From Pedosphaera parvula Ellin514 (lineage in GTDB: Bacteria; Verrucomicrobiota; Verrucomicrobiia; Limisphaerales; Pedosphaeraceae), in the NCBI RefSeq assembly GCF_000172555.1, contig NZ_ABOX02000001.1, positions 1 through 64,000 on the forward strand: a stretch of 64,000 bases of DNA. The letters run 5' to 3'. The notes beneath the pieces are model-generated. The model saw only the letters and a program-made list of their open reading frames with translations. It was not told the DNA's origin and did not search any database. Positions 31,753 through 41,536 of the stretch are shown here, piece after piece (within the stretch, counting starts at the first letter, position 1; each line of letters begins with the position of its first letter). Made by a program: the position numbers and the translations under genes.

Positions 31753-32193
31753 ATGAAGATAATGAGTCCAGCTTTTAAGGAAAACGATACGATTCCTAAG
31801 AAATACACTGGTGAGGATGCCAATCTTAGTCCGCCACTACATATTGAAGACATCCCCGATAGAGCGAAGAGCCTGGCTCTGGTAGTTGAAGATCCGGATG
31901 CACCCAGTGGCACTTTTCACCACTGGGTTCTGTTCAATATGAATCCCCGTACCACCGATATTCATGAGGGCAGCGTGCCGGTCATCTCCACCCAGGGACG
32001 CACGGACTTCGGTGATACCGAATATGGCGGACCCAAACCTCCTTCCGGCGAACACCACTACTTTTTCAATGTTTATGCCCTGGACACGGTATTAAGCCTG
32101 CCGCGCGGTATCAGAGCAGAAGAGCTGGAGAAGGAAATGCAAGGCCATATTATTGATCAAGCCAGCCTCATGGGACGTTTTGCAAAACATTAA
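31753..32193 (+). CDS. PEBP/YbhB-YbcL family protein (Raf kinase inhibitor-like)
   Basis: This 146-residue protein matches bacterial PEBPs. The ligand-binding site motif DPDAPSGTFHHWVLFN (residues about 50-65) and the GPKPPSGEHHYFFNVYALD segment are both clear. I start at 31753, where AAAGGAG lies 5 bases upstream; the longer frame from 31708 is not used. Function of bacterial YbhB-type proteins is not well settled. No signal peptide, so it should be cytoplasmic. Confidence 0.92.
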   Translation: MKIMSPAFKENDTIPKKYTGEDANLSPPLHIEDIPDRAKSLALVVEDPDAPSGTFHHWVLFNMNPRTTDIHEGSVPVISTQGRTDFGDTEYGGPKPPSGEHHYFFNVYALDTVLSLPRGIRAEELEKEMQGHIIDQASLMGRFAKH

Positions 32194-32205
32194 TCTGGAC
32201 CGGTT

Positions 32206-32625
32206 TTATCTCATTGCCCGCAGGTTCGAGATGGAAACATCCTTGAGCGGCTGAACTTTTACGGAAACCAGACCCTGGTCCGGATCCGCCAATGCCTTGA
32301 ATGCGGCATGGCCAAGATCGATGATGCGGCCGTCCCGCACCAGATCTTTGGCCGGGCCGCGATCTGTAATGGTGACCAGCACGCTCCGTGGCTGCTTCTT
32401 ACCATCGCGAACATCGTAAGTGGTGACACGCACGCGGGTTCCGAGCGGATAAAACCATGAAGCAGCGGTCAATCTGTCCGGGTCAAACTTCTTGCCATTC
32501 GCCATCAGCCGACCGCGATGGTCCTCTCCATACCACGAGGCAAAACCTGTTGCTGATTGCTGGCTGGCACCTGCGTTAAAAGTTGCCATTGCCAAAAGTG
32601 CAAGGGCAATACAATGAACCTTCAT
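32206..32625 (-). CDS. Exported RlpA-like double-psi beta-barrel protein
   Basis: The 139-residue protein has a signal peptide (residues 1-20) and the RlpA core: GFASWYGEDHRGRLMANGK, FDPDRLTAAS, PLGTRVRVT, VTITDRGP and IIDLGHAAFKAL. RlpA proteins are septal lytic transglycosylases acting on naked glycan strands, or similar cell wall binders. There is no C-terminal SPOR domain, so it is the short form. Its stop is 12 bases from the convergent PEBP stop. Confidence 0.9.
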   Translation of the reverse strand: MKVHCIALALLAMATFNAGASQQSATGFASWYGEDHRGRLMANGKKFDPDRLTAASWFYPLGTRVRVTTYDVRDGKKQPRSVLVTITDRGPAKDLVRDGRIIDLGHAAFKALADPDQGLVSVKVQPLKDVSISNLRAMR

Positions 32626-32942
32626 GATGAGCCTTTTGTTTTACAGGAGTTGATTCTGTTTGCGATCCGTTTGCTTCTGGTCAGAAGGTCTGGAAGTTGC
32701 TCCCTTCAATGAAGGAGAGCTTTTCCGGAAAACTTTAAATCTCAAACGCCTCACGCGCTAAAAAACCGCGACTACTGTAATCTCCAAGCCACATCCTCAG
32801 CCGAGCATAATTAGATGCGGCCGTGATTGAAATAGGGTGCTCACCCCACCGGCGTTTACCCGGCACGTTTCGGGTCTATACCCACTTCAAAACTCGGAGG
32901 AAAAGATCAAAGCTCATCAAGTAGGTCGAAAGATCTGGCACG
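32626..32942. promoter_or_regulatory. Region upstream of the exopolysaccharide block, with a GGGT-N4-ACCCC element
   Basis: This 317-base spacer leads into the glycosyltransferase genes. The inverted repeat GGGT-gctc-ACCCC at 32835-32847, about 95 bases before the first gene, matches similar elements at 41193, 45547 and 53466. It could be an operator. No other feature recognised. Confidence 0.3.
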
Positions 32943-34136
32943 ATGCAAAACGCTGAAATATCCATCTCAAACAAGGTTGCCGATAAGTTGATTTCCATAG
33001 GCATCATCGCCTGGAATGAGGAGAAAGGCATTCGCGCCACCCTCGAATCTCTCTTCCAACAATCTTTGTTTCAAAGGCTTGGCGAACGCGGATTATCCTG
33101 CGAGATCGTCTGCGTGGCGAACGGTTGCACCGATAATACTCCCAAGGTTGCCGCTCAAGTTTTCGCCGAATATTCAGCCGCTCACGAGTTCCGCCACACT
33201 TTCACGTGCCGTCCTCTGGATGTTAAGGAGCGTGGCAAAATCAACGCGTGGAATCTTTATGTCCACAGCCTCTCGGCCTCCGAAGCACAATTTCTGTTCC
33301 TCATGGATGCAGATATCAAATTTCTCCACCCGGATACGCTTTGGAACATGGTGGATGCTCTGCAAGAAAACGAGACAGCTTCCATCGCCACTGACCGGCC
33401 GGAAAAGAGCATTTCGTTCAAGCAGGACAAATCATTGTTTGAAAAAATTTCCCTCCGGGTTTCGCAAATGACGCAGGCTGGTGATGCCCAACTTTGCGGT
33501 CAGCTTTATTGCATCCGTTCTGTAATTGCCCGCCGCATCTATTTGCCGCGCGATCTGGGTGCTTGCGAAGATGGGTTCATCAAGTGGGTTGTCTGCACCG
33601 ATTTCATTACCAAACCGCTCAACCCGCAGCGCATCATCATCGCGAAGGATGCCGCGCACGTTTTCGATGCCTACACTTCTCCCTCTGCGATTCTGCGCAA
33701 TCAGAAGCGCCAAATGATTGGGCAGACTGTTGTGCATATCTTGATCGATGACTATTTGAAAACTCTCACTGTCCCGGAAAGGCTTAACCTGGCGGTTGCG
33801 TTACGTGAAAAGGAAAGTGCGGATCCGCAGTGGCTCCAGCGACTCATAGGCGACTATATTCAGCAGACGAAACATTTTTGGCAGCTCATCCCCGGCTTGG
33901 CAGGTATGCGGTTCAAACGAATCGCGAAGCTAAAGGGATTAGGGAAAGTGGTTTACCTGCCCACCGCAATAGCTGGATTTGCCGTCTCCATGATCGCCTG
34001 CTTTAACGCCTACGGGTTTTTGAAGCAAGGCTCAACGAATTACTGGCCTCACGGGAAATCACCGGCTTCCAATTCCGCAGGTGGTTTGCCGGAAGGCCTT
34101 GCTCGTACTGCCTCGCACAGCAACTCCGCCCTATGA
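32943..34136 (+). CDS. Family 2 glycosyltransferase
   Basis: The 397-residue protein has a GT-A fold: ISIGIIAWNEEKGIRATLES near residues 17-36, EIVCVANGCTDNTP at about 54-67 and the metal-binding MDADIKF in place of DXD (about 122-128). Residues 340-360 form one hydrophobic segment (VVYLPTAIAGFAVSMIACFN) that may contact the membrane. The gene begins the plus-strand exopolysaccharide block. No clear ribosome binding site is seen before the ATG. Donor and acceptor sugars are unknown. Confidence 0.85.
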   Translation: MQNAEISISNKVADKLISIGIIAWNEEKGIRATLESLFQQSLFQRLGERGLSCEIVCVANGCTDNTPKVAAQVFAEYSAAHEFRHTFTCRPLDVKERGKINAWNLYVHSLSASEAQFLFLMDADIKFLHPDTLWNMVDALQENETASIATDRPEKSISFKQDKSLFEKISLRVSQMTQAGDAQLCGQLYCIRSVIARRIYLPRDLGACEDGFIKWVVCTDFITKPLNPQRIIIAKDAAHVFDAYTSPSAILRNQKRQMIGQTVVHILIDDYLKTLTVPERLNLAVALREKESADPQWLQRLIGDYIQQTKHFWQLIPGLAGMRFKRIAKLKGLGKVVYLPTAIAGFAVSMIACFNAYGFLKQGSTNYWPHGKSPASNSAGGLPEGLARTASHSNSAL

Positions 34137-34206
34137 AATAAAAGGTCGTGGCATGCCGAATCTGAAGGATTGATTTAAGAGCCGTATACAACTCCGCTTT
34201 TTCTTA

Positions 34207-35682
34207 ATGGATACAAAAACTTTGTTTGGAATCACTGTTGTTCCGCTGGCGGTGCTGGGCGGAATTATCCTGGGAACGGCTTCGCGCCGAATTCGCGATC
34301 TTTTCTTTTTTTTATACTTGCTGCTGGCCATCAACATTGAGCATCTCGATGTAAATTTCGTCAGCCGCGAATGGTATCGCGGCACCTCCAGAGGTTTTGA
34401 GTTTTCCTGTTTGGATCCCCTGATCATTGGCGTCTTTTTCGGCTGCCTGTTTAGGCCGCAACCTGGTCAGAGAAGGTGGTTTTGGCCTGCAAGCCTTGGC
34501 CTTGCGCTTCTTTTTTTCTTATATGCTGGCTTCTCCGTGGCTATTTCGGATCCTCAATTATGGGGACTATTTGAACTCTCCAAAATGCTCCGTGGAACCA
34601 TTGTGTTCCTTGCTGCCGCGCTCTACATACGCTCGGAAAGAGAGCTTCGAGTTCTGGTGACGGCACTTGCTTGCGCGGTGTCATGGCAGGGACTTCTGGT
34701 TCTTTATCAAAGATACCATCTCGGCATCCATCGAGTGACCGGTGTGATCGGGGATCCGAACAGCCTCTCCATGTATTTATGCATGGCCGCACCGGTTTTT
34801 GTCGCAGCTATTACTTCAAATTTCCCTCGCATCATAAAATGTCTATCAATCCTCGCCATTCTTTTGGGTGGTGTTGCCATGGTAATGACCATTTCACGAA
34901 CCGGCGTGATTACCATGCTGTTCGTGCTCGCGGCAACGGCCGTGGCCTGCGTCAAAATGGAAATAACCCCTAAAAAGATAATGGTCGGTTTGCTGTCCAT
35001 TTTGATAGCCGGCGGGGTGGTGGGGAAAGCTTGGAACACTTTGGAAGATCGGTTTAAAGATTTCACCGCGAGTGACATCGATACCAACTCCAAAGCTCAG
35101 GGGCGCGCCTACTATTTCAAAATCGCCACTGCCATTGCCGAGGACCGCTGGCTCGGTGTCGGGCTGAACAATTGGTCTTATCACGTAAGCAACGAGTACG
35201 GTCCCGCTCTCGGATGGCACTTCGTTCCTTATATCGGCACGGAAAACTATCCCAGCGACAAGGTTCCTGCCGGTCGCAATAATCTCGATGCCGCACAAGC
35301 AGCACCGGCTCACAACCTGGGTGCCTTGACTGTCGGTGAACTCGGGATTCCCGGGCTTTTTCTTTTCGCTCTGCTATGGCTGCGCTGGTTTCAAATGGGA
35401 GCATCCTTTCTTTGGCGGCGAATCCCCGACCCGGTGCATCGCCTGGGGGTGGGATTATTTTTCTCCTGTTGTGGAGTATTCCTGCAAAGCCTCACTGAGT
35501 GGGTGTACCGACAACTTCCCATTTACTTTAGCTTTCACATCCTTTTAGGGGCGCTGGCCAGTTTGTATTTTATAAAACATCAGCGTCAGGAAGTCGATTG
35601 GGAAGAGGACTTCGAGGCCGGTGAGGAGGAAGTGGAAGAAGAGGAATCAATAATCCTCGAACACGCCAATATCTCTGCTTAA
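34207..35682 (+). CDS. O-antigen ligase/polymerase-type membrane protein
   Basis: The 491-residue protein has about eleven hydrophobic segments and a large periplasmic loop (about residues 285-370) containing GVGLNNWSYHV and APAHNLGALTVGELGIPG, with the His typical of the Wzy/WaaL O-antigen ligase family. Such proteins polymerise or transfer glycan units at the periplasmic face. The C-terminus is strongly acidic (EEDFEAGEEEVEEEE). It sits directly upstream of the GT4 gene. Confidence 0.85.
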   Translation: MDTKTLFGITVVPLAVLGGIILGTASRRIRDLFFFLYLLLAINIEHLDVNFVSREWYRGTSRGFEFSCLDPLIIGVFFGCLFRPQPGQRRWFWPASLGLALLFFLYAGFSVAISDPQLWGLFELSKMLRGTIVFLAAALYIRSERELRVLVTALACAVSWQGLLVLYQRYHLGIHRVTGVIGDPNSLSMYLCMAAPVFVAAITSNFPRIIKCLSILAILLGGVAMVMTISRTGVITMLFVLAATAVACVKMEITPKKIMVGLLSILIAGGVVGKAWNTLEDRFKDFTASDIDTNSKAQGRAYYFKIATAIAEDRWLGVGLNNWSYHVSNEYGPALGWHFVPYIGTENYPSDKVPAGRNNLDAAQAAPAHNLGALTVGELGIPGLFLFALLWLRWFQMGASFLWRRIPDPVHRLGVGLFFSCCGVFLQSLTEWVYRQLPIYFSFHILLGALASLYFIKHQRQEVDWEEDFEAGEEEVEEEESIILEHANISA

Positions 35683-35694
35683 AAAGGTTGATCG

Positions 35695-36957
35695 ATGCAT
35701 ACTGTCCATTTATTAAGAAAATATAATCCAGCAGAGTGGGGCGGAACTGAAACTGCCATCCACCGGTTATTTGACGGCCTCCGCAAACAGGATGTCTCCT
35801 CGGTTGTTTATTGTCCTAAATTGGATTGCGCCTGTTCAGTCAATGACCCGCTGCAAGCGGCAGGTTGTCGTATTGAACGATTTAAAGCCTTCGTTCCGGT
35901 TTGGGGAATTTCAACTGCCGAGAAAAGGCAACTCGTTTCTGTCGGCGGCAACTTGATGTCTTTCGACCTGATCTCTGCTTTATGGAGACAGAAGAACGTC
36001 TCGCTGGTTCACACCCACGCTCTGGGACGCATTGGAGCAATCGGCGCCACCTTTGCACGTCGGCGCAAAATTCCTCTCGTTGCCAGCATTCACGGCGGGG
36101 TGTTGGATCTGCCCGCGAACCTGAAGAGCAGCTTTCACAATCCAATTCGCAAAGGAGTGGAGTGGGGGAGAATATTTGGCATGCTGCTGCGTTCCCCGCA
36201 ATTGCTCGATGATGCGGATGCTATTGTCACGTGCAATCCCAGGGAAGCAGCGCTTCATCAGGAAAAATACCCTCGTAAGCACGTCATGGTGCAACCCCAC
36301 GGAGTGCCCATGGATCTTTACCGGCGCGACCAGCGTACCGCTGCTCAAGTCGCGTTTCCTCATTTAACCAATCGGCGAATTTTGCTGGCTGTCGGACGCA
36401 TCGACTCCATCAAAAATCAGGCCTGGTTAATCGAACAGCTCCCGGCCTTATTGGAAAAACATCCCGAAGCGGTTCTCGTGCTGGCCGGTGCTTGCACGGA
36501 AGAAAAATACGGCAAAAGAATCGAGAAACGCATACAGGAACTTGGTCTTGGTGAACGTGTATTTCTTACCGGCGGACTTCCCCCCGGTGACCCGCGGTTA
36601 ATTGGCCTGTTGCAGGTCGCGGAAGCCTTGCTCTTACCATCGGTTTCTGAAACTTTCGGTTTGGTTCTCCTGGAAGCATGGGCCGCCGGCACCTCGGTTA
36701 TTTCAAGTCGCACTTCGGGTGCCTCCACTCTGATCAAACAGGGTGAAAATGGACTTCTTTTTGATTTGGATAATCCACAATCTTTCCACGAAGCAGTCGA
36801 TCATACACTTCTCAATCGGGAATTGCGCAGGGAAATGATTGCTTCCGGCGCCAGACTCGTGGCTGCCGAATATAACACGGATGTGCTGGCGGGCAGGATG
36901 AAGCGGTTGTACGAAACTTTAATTCAGGAAAAAAATGCGCTACGTCATAGTTCGTGA
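35695..36957 (+). CDS. Family 4 glycosyltransferase
   Basis: The 420-residue protein has a GT-B fold: AEWGGTETAIHRL near the N-terminus, VHTHALGRIGAIGAT, and the donor site ILLAVGRIDSIKNQAWLIEQ with SETFGLVLLEAWAAGTSVIS (EX7E motif). AAGG precedes the ATG by 8 bases. The 3' end overlaps the next gene by 23 bases, so translation is probably coupled. Sugar donor unknown. Confidence 0.92.
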   Translation: MHTVHLLRKYNPAEWGGTETAIHRLFDGLRKQDVSSVVYCPKLDCACSVNDPLQAAGCRIERFKAFVPVWGISTAEKRQLVSVGGNLMSFDLISALWRQKNVSLVHTHALGRIGAIGATFARRRKIPLVASIHGGVLDLPANLKSSFHNPIRKGVEWGRIFGMLLRSPQLLDDADAIVTCNPREAALHQEKYPRKHVMVQPHGVPMDLYRRDQRTAAQVAFPHLTNRRILLAVGRIDSIKNQAWLIEQLPALLEKHPEAVLVLAGACTEEKYGKRIEKRIQELGLGERVFLTGGLPPGDPRLIGLLQVAEALLLPSVSETFGLVLLEAWAAGTSVISSRTSGASTLIKQGENGLLFDLDNPQSFHEAVDHTLLNRELRREMIASGARLVAAEYNTDVLAGRMKRLYETLIQEKNALRHSS

Positions 36958-37750
36958 TGATGATACGAATGCTCTCACTCCAATAAACTGCCTGGAGACG
37001 CTCTATCGTCCCTTTCTCAGGCGTGGGCTGCCGGTCAACCTCGCCACGATTCCCAATGTTCGTACCACCACGAAAATCCCGGACGGCCGCTTTGAGGGTT
37101 TTTTAATGGCGAGAAATGGCAGAACCCCGGAAACATTGCCCATCGGCTCCAACCGGCAACTCGTTGGATACCTCCGCAGCAATCCAGGTTACAATATTGT
37201 CCAACACGGTCTGTATCATGATTACTTCGAGTTCGATTGCCAGGATCAAATGGAAGTTCGCCGCCGTCTGGATGATGGCACTCGTTTGCTGATGGAGGCT
37301 GGATTTCCCAAACCGAAGACTTTCGTCGCTCCTTACGATAAGTTCTCTCGAACCAGCCTTAACGAGGTTGCCCGGAGATTTCCCGTGCTGTCGTCAGGCT
37401 GGTTTGAACTGGGTCGCCTTCCCCTGGCATGGTGGCCAAAATATCTCCTGAAAAAGATTACCAAAAAACCGCACTGGGAGGTTCGGAAGACCGCATTATT
37501 ATCTCATCCTGGATGTCTGCTTTCCTGCCACCGGCCTTATAATTCCATGCTGAATGAGGTCAGGAAAGCTGTGCAGCGGGGCAGAGTCACCGTTTTGGTC
37601 ACTCATTGGTGGGAATACTTCAGGGATAATGAGCCTGATGAAGAGTTCATTTGCCAACTGCACCAAACCGCCGCCTATCTCGCGAACGCTCCCTATATTA
37701 AAGTTATCTCCTTCGATGAACTGGCAGCGGGCACAATTTCACTGAACTAA
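36935..37750 (+). CDS. Polysaccharide-deacetylase-like protein (DUF2334-type)
   Basis: The 271-residue protein begins MRYVIVRDDDTNAL; the RDDD stretch (7-10) is the divalent metal and catalytic acid region of the CE4/DUF2334 type. VQHGLYHDYFEF (about 87-98) and LLSCHRPYNSML (about 189-200) supply histidines. The fold suggests removal of acetyl groups from glycans, here perhaps the exopolysaccharide. No signal peptide is visible, so it may act in the cytoplasm on a precursor. It ends the block. Confidence 0.75.
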   Translation: MRYVIVRDDDTNALTPINCLETLYRPFLRRGLPVNLATIPNVRTTTKIPDGRFEGFLMARNGRTPETLPIGSNRQLVGYLRSNPGYNIVQHGLYHDYFEFDCQDQMEVRRRLDDGTRLLMEAGFPKPKTFVAPYDKFSRTSLNEVARRFPVLSSGWFELGRLPLAWWPKYLLKKITKKPHWEVRKTALLSHPGCLLSCHRPYNSMLNEVRKAVQRGRVTVLVTHWWEYFRDNEPDEEFICQLHQTAAYLANAPYIKVISFDELAAGTISLN

Positions 37751-37988
37751 GTTACCACCTCAAAACCAATCCGTGCTCGGTTGAAAAACGGCATTTTCTC
37801 AAAATGATCATATGAGCCAGTGACAAGCCCTTCGAATGTCGTACAAGGCTCCTGGCCCGGAGGATTGCATTCCAGGCACACTAACCCGCTGTTCGTAGTA
37901 CTTCGAGGGAAGAGGTGAGCCGCAATCAGGATTGAGGATTCCTTGCGGCTTGAAAGAACAGGGTTCTGTCGTTGTAAAATTAAATCGT

Positions 37989-38876
37989 TTACAAAACCGT
38001 CTTGTCTTTTCCTTTTAGCAGGAGGTGCTTCAAGAGCACTTGTAGGTCTTCCTTGTTCTTTGAATAGAGCGAGGCAATCTGTCCCATCCATCCAGACGCT
38101 GCTCCTTTCACAGCTCGCCGGTTTAAAGCGCAAAGTAAGAAGGGATCTGGAATCGTGACGGATGAATTCATTTTCCAATTAATTAATACATTGCCCCAGG
38201 CGATGGAATTTCTTACCTCAGTGAGGCGCCCCACCATCGTTTCCGGTCCAACAATGCTGTTGTTGACCTCACTCTCCGCCATGATAAGGGACCTGTCTTC
38301 GATTATTGCCATCGGTCCGATCATTGCCCTTGGCCCGATTCTCACGTTCTCACCAATCCAACAGGGACCTTTTAGCTGTGCGGAAGGGGAAATACTGGCT
38401 CTGACCGAAGCCCATACGCCTGGCTGGATCTCCCGGACTCCAATGCGGTTCATCGTTGCGGCGCGGGGAAGCCATGATTGCAGGGCCGAAAAAGTGCCCG
38501 CATAATCCTTAAACAGTGGATGATGGGTTAATCCTGGGAAATGATCCATCACAGTTGCATCGTTCGGTTCGGCGAGCCATTCGTCCCTTGGGCCCGTCTG
38601 GTATTTGGCCCGGGCCGCAGTTGGCGTGAGTTCTCTGGCTTCCTCAATTACTTCGACGTTTAATCCCCAGCGAGTCCCGTTATAAATGAAGTCTTTAATC
38701 TGGCCAGCTTCAGGAGCTGCCAGGACGATTACATCTTCAACCTTTAAGGAAGCCAAATGTTCCAGCCAATACTCCAGCATGTTTTTTCCAGCCAGTGGCA
38801 CCAGGCTAATGGGCCATGTTTCGGCGAGGACATGCACCCCGGGCCGTTCCGCGGGACAGATTAGTAAAGCTTTCAT
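37989..38876 (-). CDS. Nucleotidyltransferase-like protein with left-handed beta-helix domain
   Basis: The 295-residue protein starts at 38876 in a TGATG overlap with the upstream gene. The N-terminal half has the general layout of sugar nucleotidyltransferases (MKALLICPA..., ISLVPLAGKNMLEYWLEHL), but the GGxGTRL loop is missing. The C-terminal half has hexapeptide repeats (IGENVRIGPRAMIGPMAIIE and following), a left-handed beta-helix. It may bind nucleotide sugars without catalysing, or act as an acyl/nucleotidyl transferase. It could also be regulatory. Its coupling to the sugar transferase gene links it to exopolysaccharide synthesis. Confidence 0.78.
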   Translation of the reverse strand: MKALLICPAERPGVHVLAETWPISLVPLAGKNMLEYWLEHLASLKVEDVIVLAAPEAGQIKDFIYNGTRWGLNVEVIEEARELTPTAARAKYQTGPRDEWLAEPNDATVMDHFPGLTHHPLFKDYAGTFSALQSWLPRAATMNRIGVREIQPGVWASVRASISPSAQLKGPCWIGENVRIGPRAMIGPMAIIEDRSLIMAESEVNNSIVGPETMVGRLTEVRNSIAWGNVLINWKMNSSVTIPDPFLLCALNRRAVKGAASGWMGQIASLYSKNKEDLQVLLKHLLLKGKDKTVL

Positions 38877-39607
38877 CAACAAGCCCCCTTCCCGGAAAGC
38901 ACGGCTGGCAGTGTTTTCGCCAATATCTTGAGGTCTACCCAAAAATTCCTGGTTTCAATGTAGGTCACATCCAGTTTAACCTGCCCGTTGAAATCAATTT
39001 CACTTCTGCCGCTGATCTGCCAGAAGCAGGTGATGCCAGGTTTCACTGCGAGCCGGCGATGGTCTGCGAGCGTGTAGCGCTTCACCTCCCGCGGAAGCGG
39101 TGGTCGCGGACCAACGAGGGACATATCTCCAATCAGGACATTATACAATTGTGGAAGCTCATCCAGGGACAGCTTGCGCAGCCAACGTCCCAGTTTTGTA
39201 ATTCTGGGATCGTCCTTGATCTTGAAGGTAACGCCTTGTCCTCCATGTTGGTTCCTCGCAATCAATTCCTTCAGCTTTTCTTCTGCGTTCAGGCACATGG
39301 AGCGCACTTTAAACATTTTAAACTCCCTGCCATGCTTGCCCACCCGGATCTGCGTAAAAAAAACCGGTCCTCCATCCTGCAGTTTTACCAGCAGACCAAT
39401 GACGAGAAACAATGGACTCAGCAGCAGGAGTGCAGTCAGACTCGCTGAAAAATCAAATGTCCGTTTCAAAACGTCTCCGCCATTGATCCAGCAAAGCCAA
39501 TTCAGCCTCTCGTAATAAAAGTTTAAAGCCAGTCTCCAGCGACCCAGAGGCCTTTGCACTGGAAAGTAGTGGTGAATCAATAGTTGTTGGATTTCATGCT
39601 CATTCAT
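38876..39607 (-). CDS. Undecaprenyl-phosphate sugar phosphotransferase (initiating sugar transferase)
   Basis: The protein (243 residues from 39607) carries one membrane helix (about 48-70, SLTALLLLSPLFLVIGLLVK) and the conserved C-terminal part of bacterial sugar transferases: KMFKVRSM, DELPQLYNVLIGDMSLVGPRP and GITCFWQISGRSEIDF. It places the first sugar-1-phosphate on undecaprenyl phosphate in the inner membrane, starting the repeat unit. AAGGAG lies 10 bases before the ATG at 39607. An ATG at 39808 overlaps the stop of the preceding GT4 gene (ATGA), giving a longer form with a low-complexity N-terminus; both are possible. Confidence 0.88.
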   Translation of the reverse strand: MNEHEIQQLLIHHYFPVQRPLGRWRLALNFYYERLNWLCWINGGDVLKRTFDFSASLTALLLLSPLFLVIGLLVKLQDGGPVFFTQIRVGKHGREFKMFKVRSMCLNAEEKLKELIARNQHGGQGVTFKIKDDPRITKLGRWLRKLSLDELPQLYNVLIGDMSLVGPRPPLPREVKRYTLADHRRLAVKPGITCFWQISGRSEIDFNGQVKLDVTYIETRNFWVDLKILAKTLPAVLSGKGAC

Positions 39608-39804
39608 GGGGGGGACTCCTTGAACGGTGGAAGGGCATTGCGCATTTTGCGGTGTGCGGTCGCCTTTCGACCTCTGGTTGATACGAGTGCTGTCAAAAGT
39701 TGATGTATTGCAGGAATCGGAGAGACCAGTATTCATTGACCCTTTTAAAGTTCCCTTAGGAACTCCAGTTGCTGAGTCACGATGTTTATGGAAAATCATG
39801 TTGT

Positions 39805-40998
39805 TCATTGATGGTGTGCCTCGACAATCACCTGCGTAAACATTTGTTCCAAGTCGGCGATATACCTGCCAAAATCGTAACGTTGCCTCACCCATTCGCG
39901 CCCACGCTTGCCCATCGTTCGTCCTAATTCCTTGTTCATGAGCAGTTCTTCAATCCGGCTCGCATAGGCAGCCCGATCCATCCAGGGAACAAGATATCCA
40001 TTATGCCCATCCACCAGCCACTCCTTGATTCCGCCAGCATCAAATCCAATTACGGGAAGTCCGAAATACATTGCTTCAGGGCCGCTTAGACCGAATGGTT
40101 CCGGCCAGACCGAACTGACCACAAAAATGCTGCAATCCTGATAGTAGGTTTTTAATTCCGTCTGTTCGACAAAGCCTTTGAATGTGACCCGGTCTGCCAG
40201 TCCCAGCTTTTGACAGAGCTTTTCGCAATAGGGCCGGTGATTTCCTTCCCCCAGAATAATGCATTCAAATGGCACCTTAACCATGGCCAGGGATTCCAGG
40301 AGTACATCGACGCCTTTCCCGCGAATTATCTGTCCAGCAAACACTATCAAATTCCGGTCGCTAAAGGAACTTTCATCCTTGACCGCCTCCGATTTTCGCA
40401 CGGGAACATGAATCTCGATCTTCTCCTCTGAAAATCCGTTCCGGATCAGTTCGTTCTTGGTGTATTCAGAATAGACCACGAATCGTTGAAATTTCTGATT
40501 TAATTCGATTTCACGTTTTTTGGCCTTGTAACTTATCCACTTGAGCGGGAATCCCGTTTCGTGGTTCCGTCCAATGGTGCCGCCACAGGGGAATACACAA
40601 TAAAATGAGGCCGGTCGCAGGCAGATCTTCCTGCTCAAATAATGATATTTGTAGCTCCGCATGCAATAAATGTCATGGTCATGCACCATACGCACCTTCG
40701 GCACTTCCGAATCGACCAACGCCTCCACCACTTCCAAATCAGCCATTTTGTGAACGTAAATCAGGTCTGGATTGAAATCATCTAATGCTGCTCTGACCCG
40801 GTTACGATTATTAGTTCTTTTCATTGCAAAACAGAATGAGAACACGCCTTTCAATGCTGCTTCCGCGCCTGCGTCTTCCGAGCCATGTATTACTCCGACC
40901 GTGTGTCCTCGGCACTTTAGTTCGGTCGCCGTTTGCTGGACATTGCCCTCAGCACCGCCAAAGGTTCCAAACCGTTCATGTACAAAACAAACCCTCAT
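39805..40998 (-). CDS. Family 4 glycosyltransferase
   Basis: The 397-residue protein opens MRVCFVHERFGTFGGAE, a typical GT4 N-terminus, and carries LIVFAGQIIRGKGVDVLLES and SVWPEPFGLSGPEAMYFGLPVIGFDAGG, the nucleotide-sugar site with EX7E. The gene begins the minus-strand exopolysaccharide block and is coupled to the next by ATGA. Sugar specificity is unknown. Confidence 0.92.
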   Translation of the reverse strand: MRVCFVHERFGTFGGAEGNVQQTATELKCRGHTVGVIHGSEDAGAEAALKGVFSFCFAMKRTNNRNRVRAALDDFNPDLIYVHKMADLEVVEALVDSEVPKVRMVHDHDIYCMRSYKYHYLSRKICLRPASFYCVFPCGGTIGRNHETGFPLKWISYKAKKREIELNQKFQRFVVYSEYTKNELIRNGFSEEKIEIHVPVRKSEAVKDESSFSDRNLIVFAGQIIRGKGVDVLLESLAMVKVPFECIILGEGNHRPYCEKLCQKLGLADRVTFKGFVEQTELKTYYQDCSIFVVSSVWPEPFGLSGPEAMYFGLPVIGFDAGGIKEWLVDGHNGYLVPWMDRAAYASRIEELLMNKELGRTMGKRGREWVRQRYDFGRYIADLEQMFTQVIVEAHHQ

Positions 40999-41536
40999 TT
41001 AAAAGAGCTGTCCGCGATGTAACCGACTCCGCGTCTCACCTGCCATGTTCCATTTGTTTCGAAGGCCAAATCATATCCGTGCGGCAAGGAGTTGCGCTTC
41101 TCCTCACCTCTCGCCTTCAGTCGCATATCGCATGGTTCCTTTGCATCCATATTGCGCTTTCATATTACCCCTCGCTACATGCCGTCTCAATGGGGGTAAA
41201 AACCGCAAATGGCGGTAGTCCGACACCCTACCTTTAAATAACCCTATGTCCTTTGACTATAATGTTTAAGACGTAATGACTACTTGGCTTTACGCTTAGG
41301 CGATGTAGGTATTATCCCCATGGAAGAAAATGGCAATCTGGGACGCACGTTCGCTGCAAGGGTTATTCTGCTGTCCGTTTCAATTGGCGATACAAAGTAT
41401 CCGACTGAGGATGCACGCATGATTTTTCGGTGGATGATCCACTTGCGCTTGAGGTTCCCGCATGTTGAACTCGGCAGTCGCGTCATTGTAGCAAAGATCC
41501 TTGATAGGCCCTGGCGTTGCTCTTTAATTTGCGTTT
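40999..41536. promoter_or_regulatory. Intergenic region between exopolysaccharide block and serine hydrolase, with a GGGGT-AAAA-ACCG element
   Basis: 538 bases with no convincing gene; some open frames on both strands lack homology-like features. At 41193-41205 GGGGT-aaaa-ACCG is, on the minus strand, a one-mismatch match to the GGGT-N4-ACCCC element seen at 32835 and 53466. It lies about 200 bases upstream of the GT4 start at 40998. Confidence 0.3.

Noticed and set aside
32924-32942. Sigma-54-like TGGCAC sequence before the GT2 gene
   Set aside because: The matching GC at -12 with correct spacing is missing, and it abuts the start codon.
37747-38178. A 143-residue minus frame at the end of the nucleotidyltransferase-like gene
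   Set aside because: Overlaps the coding end in another frame and has no protein-like pattern.
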